Below, one piece after another: positions 33,362 to 43,043 of a stretch of DNA of 64,000 nucleotides (position 1 is the first letter of the stretch; each line of letters begins with the position of its first letter). The notes beneath the pieces were generated by a model. The model was not told where the DNA came from, ran no database searches, and saw nothing but the letters and a program-made list of their open reading frames with translations. This stretch comes from Pseudomonas nitroreducens. GTDB lineage: Bacteria > Pseudomonadota > Gammaproteobacteria > Pseudomonadales > Pseudomonadaceae. The DNA lies in assembly GCF_014204515.1 (NCBI RefSeq), contig NZ_JACHLI010000028.1:40209-104208 (forward strand). The letters run 5' to 3'. Position numbers and translations under genes: made by a program.

Positions 33362-36334
33362 TCAGAACGCCATCTGCCACTGGGCGATCAGCGCATGGTT
33401 CTGCGTGTTGCCGCCCATCTGGCCGCTGTAACCGAGGCCGAGGGTATTGCGTGCCGAGACGCCGATGTCGAAGCCGACGTCCAGCAGCAGGCTGTTGCGG
33501 TCCAGTGCGGTGCCCTGGACGCTGAAGGCGTCGCCGCCGGCGAGGAAGGACTGGCGGGTTTCACTGTCGATGTCGCCGAAGGTGTGGCGCCAGCCCAGGC
33601 CCAGGCGCGGGGTGAAGCTCATGCCGTTGCTCAGGGTGTCGAGGCGGGCGATGCGCAGGCCGAGGGTGCTGCTCAGGTTGTCCTGGTCCTGGGAGTCGAC
33701 ATGCAGCGCGGCGGCGCCTCCCTTCTCGTTATAGGAATCGCGTTCGTAGCGCTGATAGTCCAGACGCGCGTAGGGCTCGGCGCTGAGGCGGCCGCTGCCC
33801 ATGGCGTAGCCGGTCTCGGCGAAGGCCTGCCAGCTGTCGGCGTCGTAGTCGCCCTTCGGACGATCGCTGAAGCCGTCGAACTCGACCCGGCGTTTGCTCT
33901 CGCCGTCGTGGCTGCTGTAGGCCGCACCCAGGCGCAGCGCCAGCGGACCATCCTGATGCAGCGCGTAGGCGCCCAGGTGCCAGCTGTCGATATCACCGGA
34001 GACGCCGCCGCTTCCGTCCAGGTCGGTGTGCGAGTAGCCGCCGAGCACGCCCAGGCGCCAGTCCGGGGTCACTGCCCAGTCGGCGCCGAGTAGGGTGCCG
34101 CCGGTGTTCTGTTGCAGGTCGCCACTGTTGTCGTGGGCGTCGAGCTTGCCGTGGCTGCCGATACCTTGCAGCCACAGGCGGCCGGCGGCGTTCGGGTCGT
34201 TCAGGTTGCGTGCTTCGCTGGGTACGCCGGTGGCGGCGAGCATTGGCGTGTCGCTGTGCTCGGTGGCGGCCAGCAGGCTGCTGCTGCCCAGCTGGCGCAC
34301 GGCGTTGAGCATGGCGCCGCCGACCTGCTGGCTGCCGGCGATGGTCGCGGCGGCCAGGCTGGCGTTGCTGGCGCCGGCCAGTTGTTCCAGGGCGGCGGTG
34401 GCGTTGCTGGAGTCGCTGGTGATCAGCGCGTTGTACAGCGCGCCGCCGTTCTGGCTCTGCAGGGCGGAGGCGGCGTTGCGACCGTTACCGCTGCTGGCCA
34501 GGTCGCCGAACTGCACGTCGTTGCGGGTCAGTTGCAGGTCGACGCTGTTGGCGCTGTAGCTCAGGGTCGGGGTGAGGAAGGCGAAGTTGCTCTGCACGTC
34601 GGCGAACTGGCCGCTGATGCCGCCGCTGGAGCTGATCACCTGCACGCTGCTCTGCCACGGCCAGTTGCCGCTGCCGGCCTGCACGGCGAGGTGCGAGCCA
34701 TCGATGCTGGTCTTGCCGTCCACCTGTACGGTGGCGTGGGCGCCGCTGGGCTCCACGCCGAAGGCCAGGGTCGAGCCGCTCTGCAGGTTCAGGTTGCCGG
34801 TCACGTGGGCGGCGCCGGTTGCCGGCGCGGCGACGAGGGTGCCGGCGACGTTCAGTCCGCCGACGCTGCCGCTGCCGGTGTAGGTGGCGCCCTGGTCGAT
34901 CTGCAGGGTGCCGAGGATGCTCCCGGTGTTGCTCAGGCTGGCGCCGCCGAACACTTCGCCGCCTTCGCTGAAGTCGTCGGTGCTGGAGAGCGTCCAGCTG
35001 CCCTGTTTCACGTCCAGCCATTCGAAGTGGGCACTGTTGCCGAAGCTGCCGCCAGCGGCATCATCGAGGGTCACGCTGTCGCGGCCGCTGCCGCCATCTA
35101 CCAGGCCTTCGAAGCGGCTGCCGGCGAGCAGGATCAGGCTGTCGTTGCCACCGCCCATCTCCAGGGCCACGCCATTGCCGCCGTGGATCAGACCGTCGTT
35201 GATCACGGTGTCGTCGAGGTCGCCGGAGAGGGTCACGCCGGAGAGTTTCTCGCCGGAAATCGTGCCGTGGTTTTCCAGGTAGGTCTTGCCGAAACCGCTG
35301 TTGCCGTTGCCATCGTCGACCAGGATGCCGCGGTCGACGCTGCGGATCACCGCGCCGGCGTAGTTGATGATGGAGCCGCCGCCCATGGCGATGCCTTCGC
35401 TGCCGTTGGGCGAGCCGTCCTTCTCGCCGGCGGCGCCCAGGCCTTCGATGATGCCGTGGTTCTCGATGTGGCCGGTGTAGTCGATGTCCACGCCATCGCC
35501 GTCGCCATTTTCCACCAGGCCGTTGTAGGCGCCGCTGATGCGCCCGTAGTTGATCACCGTGCCGTCGCCGTCGGAGCCGAAGCCCGAGCCGTTGCGGCCG
35601 ATGATTACGCCATCGGCGTAGTTGATCAGGGTGGCGCCGACATCGGTGGTGATGCCGTGGCGGCCGCCGCTGATCAGGCCGTGGTTTTCCACGTAGCCAC
35701 CAGACGCGCCCTGGAAGTCGATACCGTCATTCTTGGTGTCGGCGGTGATCATGTCCGAGCTGCTGATCTCGCCGTAGTTGGTGATCTTCGCATTGCCGCC
35801 AGGGCGGATGGCGTCGTTGCCGTCGCTGTGGATCACGCCGCTGGCGCGGTTGACGATGCTGACGGTCGCCGCGCTCTGCAGCTTGTCGAAGTCCAGCGCC
35901 TGGCCGGTAGCGGAATAGATGCTGCCGGCGTTGTCGACCAGTACGCTGCCGGCGCTGAACGGGTTGTTCATGCGGATGGCGTCGTCGTAACCGAGGATGC
36001 GCCCGCCTTCGTGGTTGATGATCTGGTAGAAGCGCGTGGTGCTGTCGCTGCCGGAAGTGTCGAACACTCGGCCGGTGGTGGACTGCATCAGGCCGCTGTT
36101 GTCGATGACCACGCCAGTGCCGCTGGCGGCGCCCTTGAGATCCACGCTCTTGCCGCTGGTGACCAGGCTGCCGGTACTGGTGACGGTCAGGCTGTCCTGG
36201 TTGGCCAGGGTCCGGCTGGCGGTCTGCGCGTCGCTGATGACGGGCGATAGCGGAACGGCAGCGGCGGTTTCAGCGGCGAGGCTCGCCAGCACCAGGGCGA
36301 TGCTCAGCGCGAGCGGGGAGGGCTTGTGCAGCAT
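33362..36334 (-). CDS. type V autotransporter with beta-solenoid passenger
   Basis: A 990-residue protein. Signal peptide (SIALVLASLAAETAAA). The passenger (about 30-700) is a repetitive beta-helix built from units like NHGIIEG, NYGRISG and NHGTISG, then an acidic Gly/Asp/Asn-rich stretch (GGNDSLILLAGS, GGSGRDSVTLDD) that resembles calcium-binding turns. The C-terminal autotransporter barrel (about 715-990) starts after GRLWLQGIG and ends in an aromatic residue (QWQMAF), as expected for BAM recognition. No protease or esterase triad is visible, so an adhesin role is more likely. It stands alone with its own terminator. Confidence 0.88.
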   Translation of the reverse strand: MLHKPSPLALSIALVLASLAAETAAAVPLSPVISDAQTASRTLANQDSLTVTSTGSLVTSGKSVDLKGAASGTGVVIDNSGLMQSTTGRVFDTSGSDSTTRFYQIINHEGGRILGYDDAIRMNNPFSAGSVLVDNAGSIYSATGQALDFDKLQSAATVSIVNRASGVIHSDGNDAIRPGGNAKITNYGEISSSDMITADTKNDGIDFQGASGGYVENHGLISGGRHGITTDVGATLINYADGVIIGRNGSGFGSDGDGTVINYGRISGAYNGLVENGDGDGVDIDYTGHIENHGIIEGLGAAGEKDGSPNGSEGIAMGGGSIINYAGAVIRSVDRGILVDDGNGNSGFGKTYLENHGTISGEKLSGVTLSGDLDDTVINDGLIHGGNGVALEMGGGNDSLILLAGSRFEGLVDGGSGRDSVTLDDAAGGSFGNSAHFEWLDVKQGSWTLSSTDDFSEGGEVFGGASLSNTGSILGTLQIDQGATYTGSGSVGGLNVAGTLVAAPATGAAHVTGNLNLQSGSTLAFGVEPSGAHATVQVDGKTSIDGSHLAVQAGSGNWPWQSSVQVISSSGGISGQFADVQSNFAFLTPTLSYSANSVDLQLTRNDVQFGDLASSGNGRNAASALQSQNGGALYNALITSDSSNATAALEQLAGASNASLAAATIAGSQQVGGAMLNAVRQLGSSSLLAATEHSDTPMLAATGVPSEARNLNDPNAAGRLWLQGIGSHGKLDAHDNSGDLQQNTGGTLLGADWAVTPDWRLGVLGGYSHTDLDGSGGVSGDIDSWHLGAYALHQDGPLALRLGAAYSSHDGESKRRVEFDGFSDRPKGDYDADSWQAFAETGYAMGSGRLSAEPYARLDYQRYERDSYNEKGGAAALHVDSQDQDNLSSTLGLRIARLDTLSNGMSFTPRLGLGWRHTFGDIDSETRQSFLAGGDAFSVQGTALDRNSLLLDVGFDIGVSARNTLGLGYSGQMGGNTQNHALIAQWQMAF

Positions 36335-36498
36335 GGCGTGGCGTCCTTTTTCTTATCGAAGAGGCTGCCCTTTATAACGATGGATTCTTACGCTTTTGTA
36401 ACGGTGCTGGCCTTGTGCCTTGCCAGCGTGCCCAGCGGGAAGTCGAGAAACCTTATATACTCTGCGGTCTTTTTACCGTTTCCACTGTGAGAACCGCC

Positions 36499-36840
36499 GT
36501 GAGCCAGTTGCCGCCCTGCCCCCAATGCAATTCCGAATACACCTATGAAGACGGCACCCAGCTGGTCTGCCCCGAGTGCGCCCACGAGTGGTCCGCCGAC
36601 GGCTCGGGCGAGGCTGACAGCGATGCCCGCGTGATCAAGGATTCGGTCGGCAACCTGCTGCAGGACGGCGACACCGTCACCGTGATCAAGGACCTCAAGG
36701 TCAAGGGCTCGTCCCTGGTGGTGAAGGTCGGCACCAAGGTGAAGAACATTCGCCTGGTGGATGGCGACCACGACATCGACTGCAAGATCGATGGCATCGG
36801 CGCGATGAAGCTGAAGTCGGAGTTCGTGCGCAAGGTCTGA
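36499..36840 (+). CDS. PhnA/YjdM-type zinc-ribbon domain protein
   Basis: A 113-residue protein. CPQC and CPEC form a zinc ribbon in the first 30 residues, and the C-terminal SH3-like domain reads VIKDSVGNLLQDGDTVTVIK. Despite the name PhnA, this family is not the phosphonoacetate hydrolase; its role is uncertain. The GTG at 36499 (SQLPPCPQC next) fits the family N-terminus and follows GAGAA; the ATG at 36415 would add 28 residues without similarity. It ends at a strong terminator. Confidence 0.85.
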   Translation: MSQLPPCPQCNSEYTYEDGTQLVCPECAHEWSADGSGEADSDARVIKDSVGNLLQDGDTVTVIKDLKVKGSSLVVKVGTKVKNIRLVDGDHDIDCKIDGIGAMKLKSEFVRKV

Positions 36841-36857
36841 GCCTTGGTGCTGTTCAT

Positions 36858-36888
36858 GAAAAAGCCCGGCCTTGTGCCGGGCTTTTTC
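36858..36888. terminator. bidirectional rho-independent terminator
   Basis: AAAAAGCCCGGC-loop-GCCGGGCTTTTT just after the zinc-ribbon gene. T-runs on both strands would also stop transcription from the other side. Confidence 0.9.
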
Positions 36889-36921
36889 ATGCGCCGCTCC
36901 CTTTTCCGGGAAAGGGAAAAC

Positions 36922-37002
36922 GTAGGATGGGCGGAGCTTGCGATACCCATCGCGGGATTGCGGCGAAGATGATGGGTATCGCTTCGCTCCACGCCATCCT
37001 AC
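36922..37002. repeat. family C intergenic inverted repeat
   Basis: GTAGGATGGGCGGAGCTTGC with GATACCCATC on the left and GATGGGTATCGCTTCGCTCC ending CATCCTAC on the right, between a terminator and the thioesterase gene. Confidence 0.85.
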
Positions 37003-37017
37003 GAGGGGCGGAGCGGG

Positions 37018-37857
37018 TTACTCCTTGTAGTAAACGATCTGGTTGCTGGTCGCCAGCAGAGCGCCGGACTCGCTCCACAGCTGGGCGCTCTGGTCGAAGA
37101 AGCCGTTGCGGAATTCCTGCGCGCGGGCGTCGCCCAGCAGGTAGCCGCTGCCGACTTCGGCCATCTGCGCGGCGTCGGTGTGGAAGTAGGTAGTGATCGA
37201 CACGGTGCCGGCCGGCACCGGGGTGGCGCGGCGCAGCCAGACGCGCGGGTAGAAGATGTCGCTCATCGCCGCCAGGGACAGGAAGTCCAGCGCACGCCCC
37301 TGAGCGTCGCGTAGCCAGAGCTGGCTGCGGCTGGTCTCGCCGCTGCCGTCCCATTTGGTGGGGAAGGCGCCGGACACCGGACGCATCTCGTACTGCTTCG
37401 GCCAGGCCACGCCCTTGGCGGCGGGGCTCATCGGCTCGAAGTCGCTGGGTGGGGCGAGGTTGGGCGCGGGGATATCGGTCAGGCTCCAGGTCTCGCGGCG
37501 CAGCGCGGTGACCAGGGTGGCGGTGGTGGTGACCTGTTGCTCGCCGGACTCATCGGCCTGGGTCAGTTGCAGCAGCCAGTGCTGGGTGGAGCGGTTGGTG
37601 CGCACCGGGATGGCTTCGACCTGGAAGGCGCCGGCGACCACCGCGGCGGCATAGTTCACCGTCAGCGATACCGGGCTGCCGAGCAGTTGCGGATGGCGCA
37701 GCGCGCCCTGCAGCAACAGGGCGGCGGTGATGCCGCCGAAGGGGCCGACCATGTTCCAGTAGTCCTGGCTGGTCTGGCCGTCGTAGAGGCCGGGGTGGCC
37801 GGCCACGGGTTGCAGGGCGACGGCGCGGTCGAATGGGTGCAGGGCGGTATCGGTCAT
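37018..37857 (-). CDS. acyl-CoA thioesterase, TesB-like double hotdog family
   Basis: A 279-residue protein with two hotdog halves: YWNMVGPFGGITAALLLQGAL in the N-terminal half and LSLAAMSDIFYPRVWLRR with TYFHTDAAQ in the C-terminal half. Such proteins hydrolyse acyl-CoA to free acid and CoA. The active-site Asp would lie in AAMSD. No neighbour points to a specific acyl chain. The DUF5924 gene lies on the same strand upstream, with a 78-bp gap. Confidence 0.8.
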   Translation of the reverse strand: MTDTALHPFDRAVALQPVAGHPGLYDGQTSQDYWNMVGPFGGITAALLLQGALRHPQLLGSPVSLTVNYAAAVVAGAFQVEAIPVRTNRSTQHWLLQLTQADESGEQQVTTTATLVTALRRETWSLTDIPAPNLAPPSDFEPMSPAAKGVAWPKQYEMRPVSGAFPTKWDGSGETSRSQLWLRDAQGRALDFLSLAAMSDIFYPRVWLRRATPVPAGTVSITTYFHTDAAQMAEVGSGYLLGDARAQEFRNGFFDQSAQLWSESGALLATSNQIVYYKE

Positions 37858-37935
37858 GACTCTCTCGGCGCTTCTTGTTCTCGGAAGAGACTCTTGTAGG
37901 GGAAAGCGCCGAGGCGGGTCAAGGATACCGAAGGG

Positions 37936-38964
37936 TCAGGGCGTGACCTCGAACCTGAGCGTGCCGATGACTTGCCCTGCCTCGGTCAGCACCTGCACCT
38001 GCCAGTCGCCGCTGGGATCGTTGGGGAAGTTCTGCTTGTGCGTCCAGGCGCGGTAGCCGGCCTCGCGGCCACCCTTGATGTCCAGGGCAATGCGGTCGAC
38101 TTCCTGGCCGTTCAGGCGCCACGCATGGTAGATGCGCTCGTTCAGCCCGCGCGGTGCGTTGATCGCGGTGTAGGCGTAAAGACCCTGGCTTTTGATCTGC
38201 GCGACGCTGACAGTGTCCAGGCTGTCGCCGGGGGTGCGCTGGGCGTTGTCGAAGCTCTCGGTCACAGCCATCTCGGTCATCCACAGGGTCGAGGGCGGCA
38301 CCCAGGCGCGGGCGAACCAGCCCACCGCGCCGATGGACAGGGTCAGGCCGATCAGTGCGAACCAGCGCCACCATTTGTGGATCTTCACCGTCACCGCCAG
38401 GCTCGGGAAGGACAGCAGCACGGCGATGCCCAGCGCCGCCTGGTAGCTCTGCGGGGTGCTCAGGTGGAGGATGATCGGCAGCGCGGTGAGCAGCACCGCG
38501 AACAGCGTCAGGGTGTGGTAGCCGAGGAAGGTCCAGCGCCGCACCGACAGCCACTTGTAGTAGATCGGGTCGGTGATCGCCGCCAGCCCCGCCAGCGTCA
38601 GCACGCCGGTGAACAGTGCCTGGCCGCTGTTCCAGGTGGTGGTGACGAAGAAGAACGGCAGGCAGAAGAACAGACTTTCCTGGTGGATCAGCTGGGTCGC
38701 GTAGCGCAGCAGGCCGGGCGGGACTTCCCAGCCGAAGCGGCGCTTGAAGCGGTCGGTGAGCAGGTTTTCCAGCATCAGCCAGATCCAGCTGACCAGCATG
38801 ACGATGGCCATGGCACGGGCGAAGCCGGCGCGGTGGCGGTCCACCATGATGAAACTGAAGACGCCGGAGCAGAAGCCGAACAGGGCGATCAGGCGCGGGT
38901 AGCGCTGCAGCAGGCCGAGGACGAGGGTGATGAGGCGCTGCACGCGCTCTTTCCAGATCAACAT
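37936..38964 (-). CDS. DUF5924/DUF2914 membrane protein
   Basis: A 342-residue protein with about eight hydrophobic segments in the first 230 residues, then a soluble C-terminal domain of about 100 residues (HAWRLNGQEVDRIALDIKGG, WQVQVLTEAGQVIGTLRF) of the DUF2914 type, a beta-sandwich probably exposed to the periplasm. Function unknown. Upstream on its strand is the family E repeat at 39064. Confidence 0.75.
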   Translation of the reverse strand: MLIWKERVQRLITLVLGLLQRYPRLIALFGFCSGVFSFIMVDRHRAGFARAMAIVMLVSWIWLMLENLLTDRFKRRFGWEVPPGLLRYATQLIHQESLFFCLPFFFVTTTWNSGQALFTGVLTLAGLAAITDPIYYKWLSVRRWTFLGYHTLTLFAVLLTALPIILHLSTPQSYQAALGIAVLLSFPSLAVTVKIHKWWRWFALIGLTLSIGAVGWFARAWVPPSTLWMTEMAVTESFDNAQRTPGDSLDTVSVAQIKSQGLYAYTAINAPRGLNERIYHAWRLNGQEVDRIALDIKGGREAGYRAWTHKQNFPNDPSGDWQVQVLTEAGQVIGTLRFEVTP

Positions 38965-39063
38965 GGGGCGGGGTATGACGAATACGAAAGGGGGCGAGAT
39001 TGTAACGCCGGATTTCGGTGCAGGGCACGGGGAGTGACGGGAGGGCCTGGTGTTTGGGCTTTT

Positions 39064-39203
39064 CCCTCACCCCAGCCCTCTCCCAGTGGGAGAGGGGGCC
39101 GTTCGCAGCGCTGGGGCGTTTATGGAGTCAGCCGGCGAGCGCCGAGCTTTCAGAGCCTGCCAGACTGTCCCCTCTCCCTTTGGGAGAGGGTTAGGGTGAG
39201 GGG
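39064..39203. repeat. family E inverted repeat
   Basis: CCCTCACCCCAGCCCTCTCC on the left and GGGAGAGGGTTAGGGTGAGG on the right. With the half REP at 39229 it fills the 307-bp gap 38965-39271, which contains no gene. Confidence 0.85.
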
Positions 39204-39228
39204 AGGCCCATCGCTCAGGAGGTTGGCT

Positions 39229-39253
39229 GGTTCGCGAGCAAGCTCGCTCCTAC
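39229..39253. repeat. single family B REP arm
   Basis: TTCGCGAGCAAGCTCGCTCC then TAC, without the opposite arm: a solitary unit. Confidence 0.75.
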
Positions 39254-39271
39254 GAAAAGCGAAAAGCAGCC

Positions 39272-40180
39272 TCAGTGCTTCCCGCTCAACTCCTCCCGCG
39301 CATAGTCGACGAACAGCTGCGCCGGCTTGGTCAGTTGGGCGCGCTTGAGCCAGGCGGCGACCAGGCCGGATGCGCTGACGTCCTCGGCGATGTTGACCAT
39401 CACCACCTTCTTGCCGTCGTAGGTGCATTCCGAATGCGGACGGGTGACCAGCACCGAGAAGCCGAAACCCTGGCCGACCATGCCACGCACCATCTCGATC
39501 GATGGCGAGCTGAAGGCGATGTGCGGGTTCAGCCCCAGCTCCTCGAAGATGCGCACGAAGTAGGTGCGGCTGGGCTGCACGTCCAGCAGGATCATCGGTT
39601 CCAGCACCAGGTCGCGCAGGGACACCTTGTCCTGCTTGGCGAAGCGGTGGTTCTCCGGCAGCAGCGCGTAGGGACGCTGGGCGGGCATCAGCGGGTCGGT
39701 GGCGATGGTCGCATCGAGGTCGTGCTCGTAGAGCAGCGCGAGGTCGAAGCGCCCGCCGGTGAGGCCCTGCACCAGTTCCTGCTGCTCGCCGTCGCTGATG
39801 CGGATTTCCACGCCGGGATAGCGCTCGCGGAAGCCTGAGATCAGCCGCGGCAGGTAGAGCGGGGCGACGGTCTCGAAGCAGCCGATGTCGATCTGCCCGG
39901 CCACCACGTCGTTGTCGGCCAGGGCGTTCTGCTCGAACTCGTGGGCCATGCGCAGCAGTTCCTGCGCCTTGCGGTAGAAGCGCGCGCCGCTGGGGGTGAG
40001 CGACACGCCCTGGGCGTGGTGGCGGATGAACAGCTGCACGCCGAAGCTCTCTTCCAGGCCCTTGATCGCCGTGGAAATGGACGGCTGCGCGATGTACAGC
40101 TTGCGCGACGCCTCGGCCACGCTGCCGCATTCCACGGTGGTCACGAAATACTTCAATTGCCGCAAGGTATAGGAAGCCAC
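39272..40180 (-). CDS. LysR-family regulator divergent from the carbon-nitrogen hydrolase cluster
   Basis: A 302-residue protein. The HTH reads RQLKYFVTTVECGSVAEASR and IAQPSISTAIKGLEESFG; the effector domain begins near residue 90. The GTG start at 40180 follows GAGG at 7 nt; the ORF can be opened further upstream but without similarity. It is divergent from the hydrolase at 40385 with a 204-bp spacer containing a TATAAA-like -10 on its own side. Probable local activator of the downstream amine/nitrile cluster. Confidence 0.85.
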   Translation of the reverse strand: MASYTLRQLKYFVTTVECGSVAEASRKLYIAQPSISTAIKGLEESFGVQLFIRHHAQGVSLTPSGARFYRKAQELLRMAHEFEQNALADNDVVAGQIDIGCFETVAPLYLPRLISGFRERYPGVEIRISDGEQQELVQGLTGGRFDLALLYEHDLDATIATDPLMPAQRPYALLPENHRFAKQDKVSLRDLVLEPMILLDVQPSRTYFVRIFEELGLNPHIAFSSPSIEMVRGMVGQGFGFSVLVTRPHSECTYDGKKVVMVNIAEDVSASGLVAAWLKRAQLTKPAQLFVDYAREELSGKH

Positions 40181-40384
40181 TGCACGCCTCGTTGCTGCTT
40201 TTTTATACAAGATACCGCGTTGCGCCGGCCGGCGGGGGCGGCCAATGGCGAAGATTTTCCTCGCCGGCGAGCACATTTTTCATGGCCTTGGCCGCCTGCT
40301 GCGACCCTCCGGGCGCGGGCATACTCCAGCGCAGCGGGTGAAAACGCCCTGCAAATCCCGTACACGCAGCCTGGAGTAAAGCTC

Positions 40385-41182
40385 ATGCGCATGGCCCTTT
40401 GGCAGACCTGCGGCCTCCCCGGCGATGTCGCCGGCAACCTCGAGCAACTGGAGCGCCAGGCCGGCGCCGCAGCGGCTGCCGGCGCGCAATTGCTGCTCTG
40501 CCCAGAACTGTGGCTGGGCGGCTACAACATGCCGCAGCGCATGAACGCGCTGGCCGAAGCGGCGGACGGGCCGTCGGCCCGGCGCATCGGCGAACTGGCG
40601 CAGCGCTTCGGGTTGGCCATCGCCTACGGCTACGCCGAGCGCCATCCCGAGGGCGGCAAGCCGTACAACTCGGTGCAGGTGATCGGTCCGTCCGGCGCGG
40701 CCATCGGGCACTATCGCAAGGCGCACCTGTTCGGTGCCATGGAGCGCGAGGTGTTCAGCGCCGGCGATGCGTTGCAAGCCCCGTTCGACTATGCCGGCTG
40801 GCGCATCGGCCTGCTGATCTGCTTCGACGTGGAGTACCCGGAAGCCGTACGCACCCACGCGCTGAACGGCGCCGGGTTGATCCTGATTCCCACCGCGCTG
40901 ACCCCGGAATACGGCGCGGTGCCGGGCGTGATAGTCCCGGCGCGGGCGGTGGAGAACCAGCTGTTCGTCGCCTACTGCAACCACTGCGGTGTCGAGGACG
41001 GGCTGGCCTTCCTCGGCGGCTCCTGCATCGTCGCGCCGGACGGTGAGCGTCTGGCTGCCGCCGGGCCCGCGGAGAGTCTGCTCATCGTCGATCTCGACCC
41101 GCAGCAACGCGCCCGTCAGGCCGAGACTTTCCCCTACCTGGCGGGTCGCCGGCCCGAGCTGTACGACGCGCTGACCCGCTGA
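40385..41182 (+). CDS. carbon-nitrogen hydrolase (nitrilase superfamily)
   Basis: A 265-residue protein with the catalytic triad E41 (LLCPELWLGGYN), K112 (HYRKAHLFG) and C146 (LLICFDVEYPE). The superfamily hydrolyses amides, carbamoyl groups or nitriles. Next to an aldehyde dehydrogenase and a transaminase, an N-carbamoyl amine or omega-amide hydrolase role is reasonable. The frame opens further upstream, but MRMALWQ at 40385 matches the family beginning. It is first in a same-strand series running to 48282. Confidence 0.85.
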   Translation: MRMALWQTCGLPGDVAGNLEQLERQAGAAAAAGAQLLLCPELWLGGYNMPQRMNALAEAADGPSARRIGELAQRFGLAIAYGYAERHPEGGKPYNSVQVIGPSGAAIGHYRKAHLFGAMEREVFSAGDALQAPFDYAGWRIGLLICFDVEYPEAVRTHALNGAGLILIPTALTPEYGAVPGVIVPARAVENQLFVAYCNHCGVEDGLAFLGGSCIVAPDGERLAAAGPAESLLIVDLDPQQRARQAETFPYLAGRRPELYDALTR

Positions 41183-41377
41183 CGACGGGCCCTGCAGCGG
41201 TGCGCAGACGTGCACCGCGATGGCGCACAACGCTCCGGGCCGGTGCGTGGCTGCCCAGCTTTTTCATATATCCCGAAGACAAATTTAATAATTTTCCTTG
41301 GCAGGGCCTTGGGCGACCATCCAATCCACATTCGAACAACAACGTCCCTCGAGGGCGAGCGAAGCAGGAGTGCCCTG

Positions 41378-42871
41378 GTGTACGAGCTCAACGATTGGCG
41401 GCAGCGTGCTGCCCGGCAGACCTTCATCGACAGCGCGCTGATCGGCGGCCGCCGCGTGGCGGCGCAGGATGGCGCGACCTTCGCGGCCATCGACCCGGCG
41501 ACCAATCGCCTGCTGGCCAATGTCGCCGCCTGCGGTGCCGCCGAGATCGACGCTGCCGTGCGCACCGCCCGCCAGGCCTTCGAGACCGGCCCCTGGGCGC
41601 GCATGGCGCCGCGTGAGCGCAAGGCCGTGCTGCAGAAACTCGCCGAGCTGATGATGGCCAACCGCGACGAACTGGCCCTGCTCGATACCCTGAACATGGG
41701 CAAGCCGGTGATGGACGCCTGGAACATCGACGTGCCCGGCGCCGCCGGCGTGTTCTCCTGGTACGCCGAAAGCCTCGACAAGCTCTACGACCAGGTCGCG
41801 CCGACCGCGCAGAACGCCCTGGCCACCATCACCCGCACGCCGCTGGGCGTGATCGGCGCCGTGGTGCCGTGGAACTTCCCCCTCGACATGGCCGCCTGGA
41901 AGCTGGCGCCCGCGTTGGCCGCCGGCAACTCGGTGGTGCTCAAGCCCGCCGAACAGTCGCCGTTCTCCGCCCTGCGCCTGGCCGAGCTGGCGCTGGAAGC
42001 CGGCATCCCCGAAGGCGTGCTGAACGTCGTGCCGGGCCTGGGCGAAACCGCCGGCAAGGCCCTGGGCCTGCATCCGGACGTGGACGCCCTGGTGTTCACC
42101 GGCTCGACCCAGGTCGGCAAGTACTTCATGCAGTATTCCGCGCAGTCCAACCTCAAGCAGGTCTGGCTGGAGTGCGGCGGCAAGAGCCCGAACCTGGTGT
42201 TCGCCGACTGCCGCGACCTCGACCTGGCCGCCGAGAAGGCCGCCTTCGGCATCTTCTTCAACCAGGGCGAAGTCTGCTCGGCCAACTCGCGTCTGCTGGT
42301 GGAACGCTCGATCCACGACGAGTTCGTCGAACGCCTGATCGCCAAGGCCCGCGACTGGGCGCCGGGCGACCCGCTGGACCCGGCCAGCCGCGCCGGCTCC
42401 ATCGTCGACAACAAGCAGACCGCCGGCATCCTGGCCTGCATCGACCGCGCCCAGGGCGACGGCGCGACGCTCGCCTGCGGTGGCCGCCAGCTGAGCTTCA
42501 ATGGTTCGGACAACTTCATCGAGCCGACCATCTTCACCGGCGTGCGCCCGGAGCAGTCCCTGGCCCGCGACGAAGTGTTCGGCCCGGTGCTTGCAGTCAT
42601 GCCCTTCGACAGCGAAGAAGAAGCTGTGCGCCTGGTCAACGACAGCATCTACGGCCTGGCCGCTTCCCTGTGGAGCGACGACCTGCACCGTGCCCACCGC
42701 GTAGCGCGCAAACTGAACGCCGGCACCGTGTCGGTGAACACCGTGGACGCGCTGGACCCGGCGATTCCGTTCGGTGGCGGCAAGCAGTCGGGCTTCGGCC
42801 GCGACCTGTCGCTGCACTCCTTCGACAAATACACGCAGCTCAAGACCACCTGGTTCCAGCTGCGCGACTAG
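41378..42871 (+). CDS. aldehyde dehydrogenase, PuuC/KauB type
   Basis: A 497-residue NAD(P)+-dependent enzyme, the same length as P. aeruginosa KauB as I remember it. VVPWNFPLDMAAWKLAPALA (cofactor-binding), LECGGKSPN with general base E265, and FNQGEVCSANSR with catalytic C300. Likely substrates are gamma-aminobutyraldehyde or related omega-amino aldehydes made by the transaminase downstream. GTG at 41378 follows AGGAG at 8 nt. It belongs to the presumed amine cluster, 195 bp after the hydrolase. Confidence 0.88.
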   Translation: MYELNDWRQRAARQTFIDSALIGGRRVAAQDGATFAAIDPATNRLLANVAACGAAEIDAAVRTARQAFETGPWARMAPRERKAVLQKLAELMMANRDELALLDTLNMGKPVMDAWNIDVPGAAGVFSWYAESLDKLYDQVAPTAQNALATITRTPLGVIGAVVPWNFPLDMAAWKLAPALAAGNSVVLKPAEQSPFSALRLAELALEAGIPEGVLNVVPGLGETAGKALGLHPDVDALVFTGSTQVGKYFMQYSAQSNLKQVWLECGGKSPNLVFADCRDLDLAAEKAAFGIFFNQGEVCSANSRLLVERSIHDEFVERLIAKARDWAPGDPLDPASRAGSIVDNKQTAGILACIDRAQGDGATLACGGRQLSFNGSDNFIEPTIFTGVRPEQSLARDEVFGPVLAVMPFDSEEEAVRLVNDSIYGLAASLWSDDLHRAHRVARKLNAGTVSVNTVDALDPAIPFGGGKQSGFGRDLSLHSFDKYTQLKTTWFQLRD

Positions 42872-43043
42872 CTGCAAGACAGGCCGCCGGGCCAGTGCCC
42901 GGCGCCTGAGCAACACGAGAATTCCTAACCGAACCGTTCGAGACGGCCGGTGAGACTGCCCAGGTAAGTCCGTCGCCCTCGATCCCCTGAAGACCCCTCA
43001 GGCCGGCTGCCGGAGCACCGCCGAGGGATAGAGGAGAAAGTCG

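Noticed and set aside
34112..36250. 712-codon open frame antisense to the autotransporter
   Set aside because: Translation is a monotonous Ala/Val/Asp/His-rich complement of the repetitive passenger.
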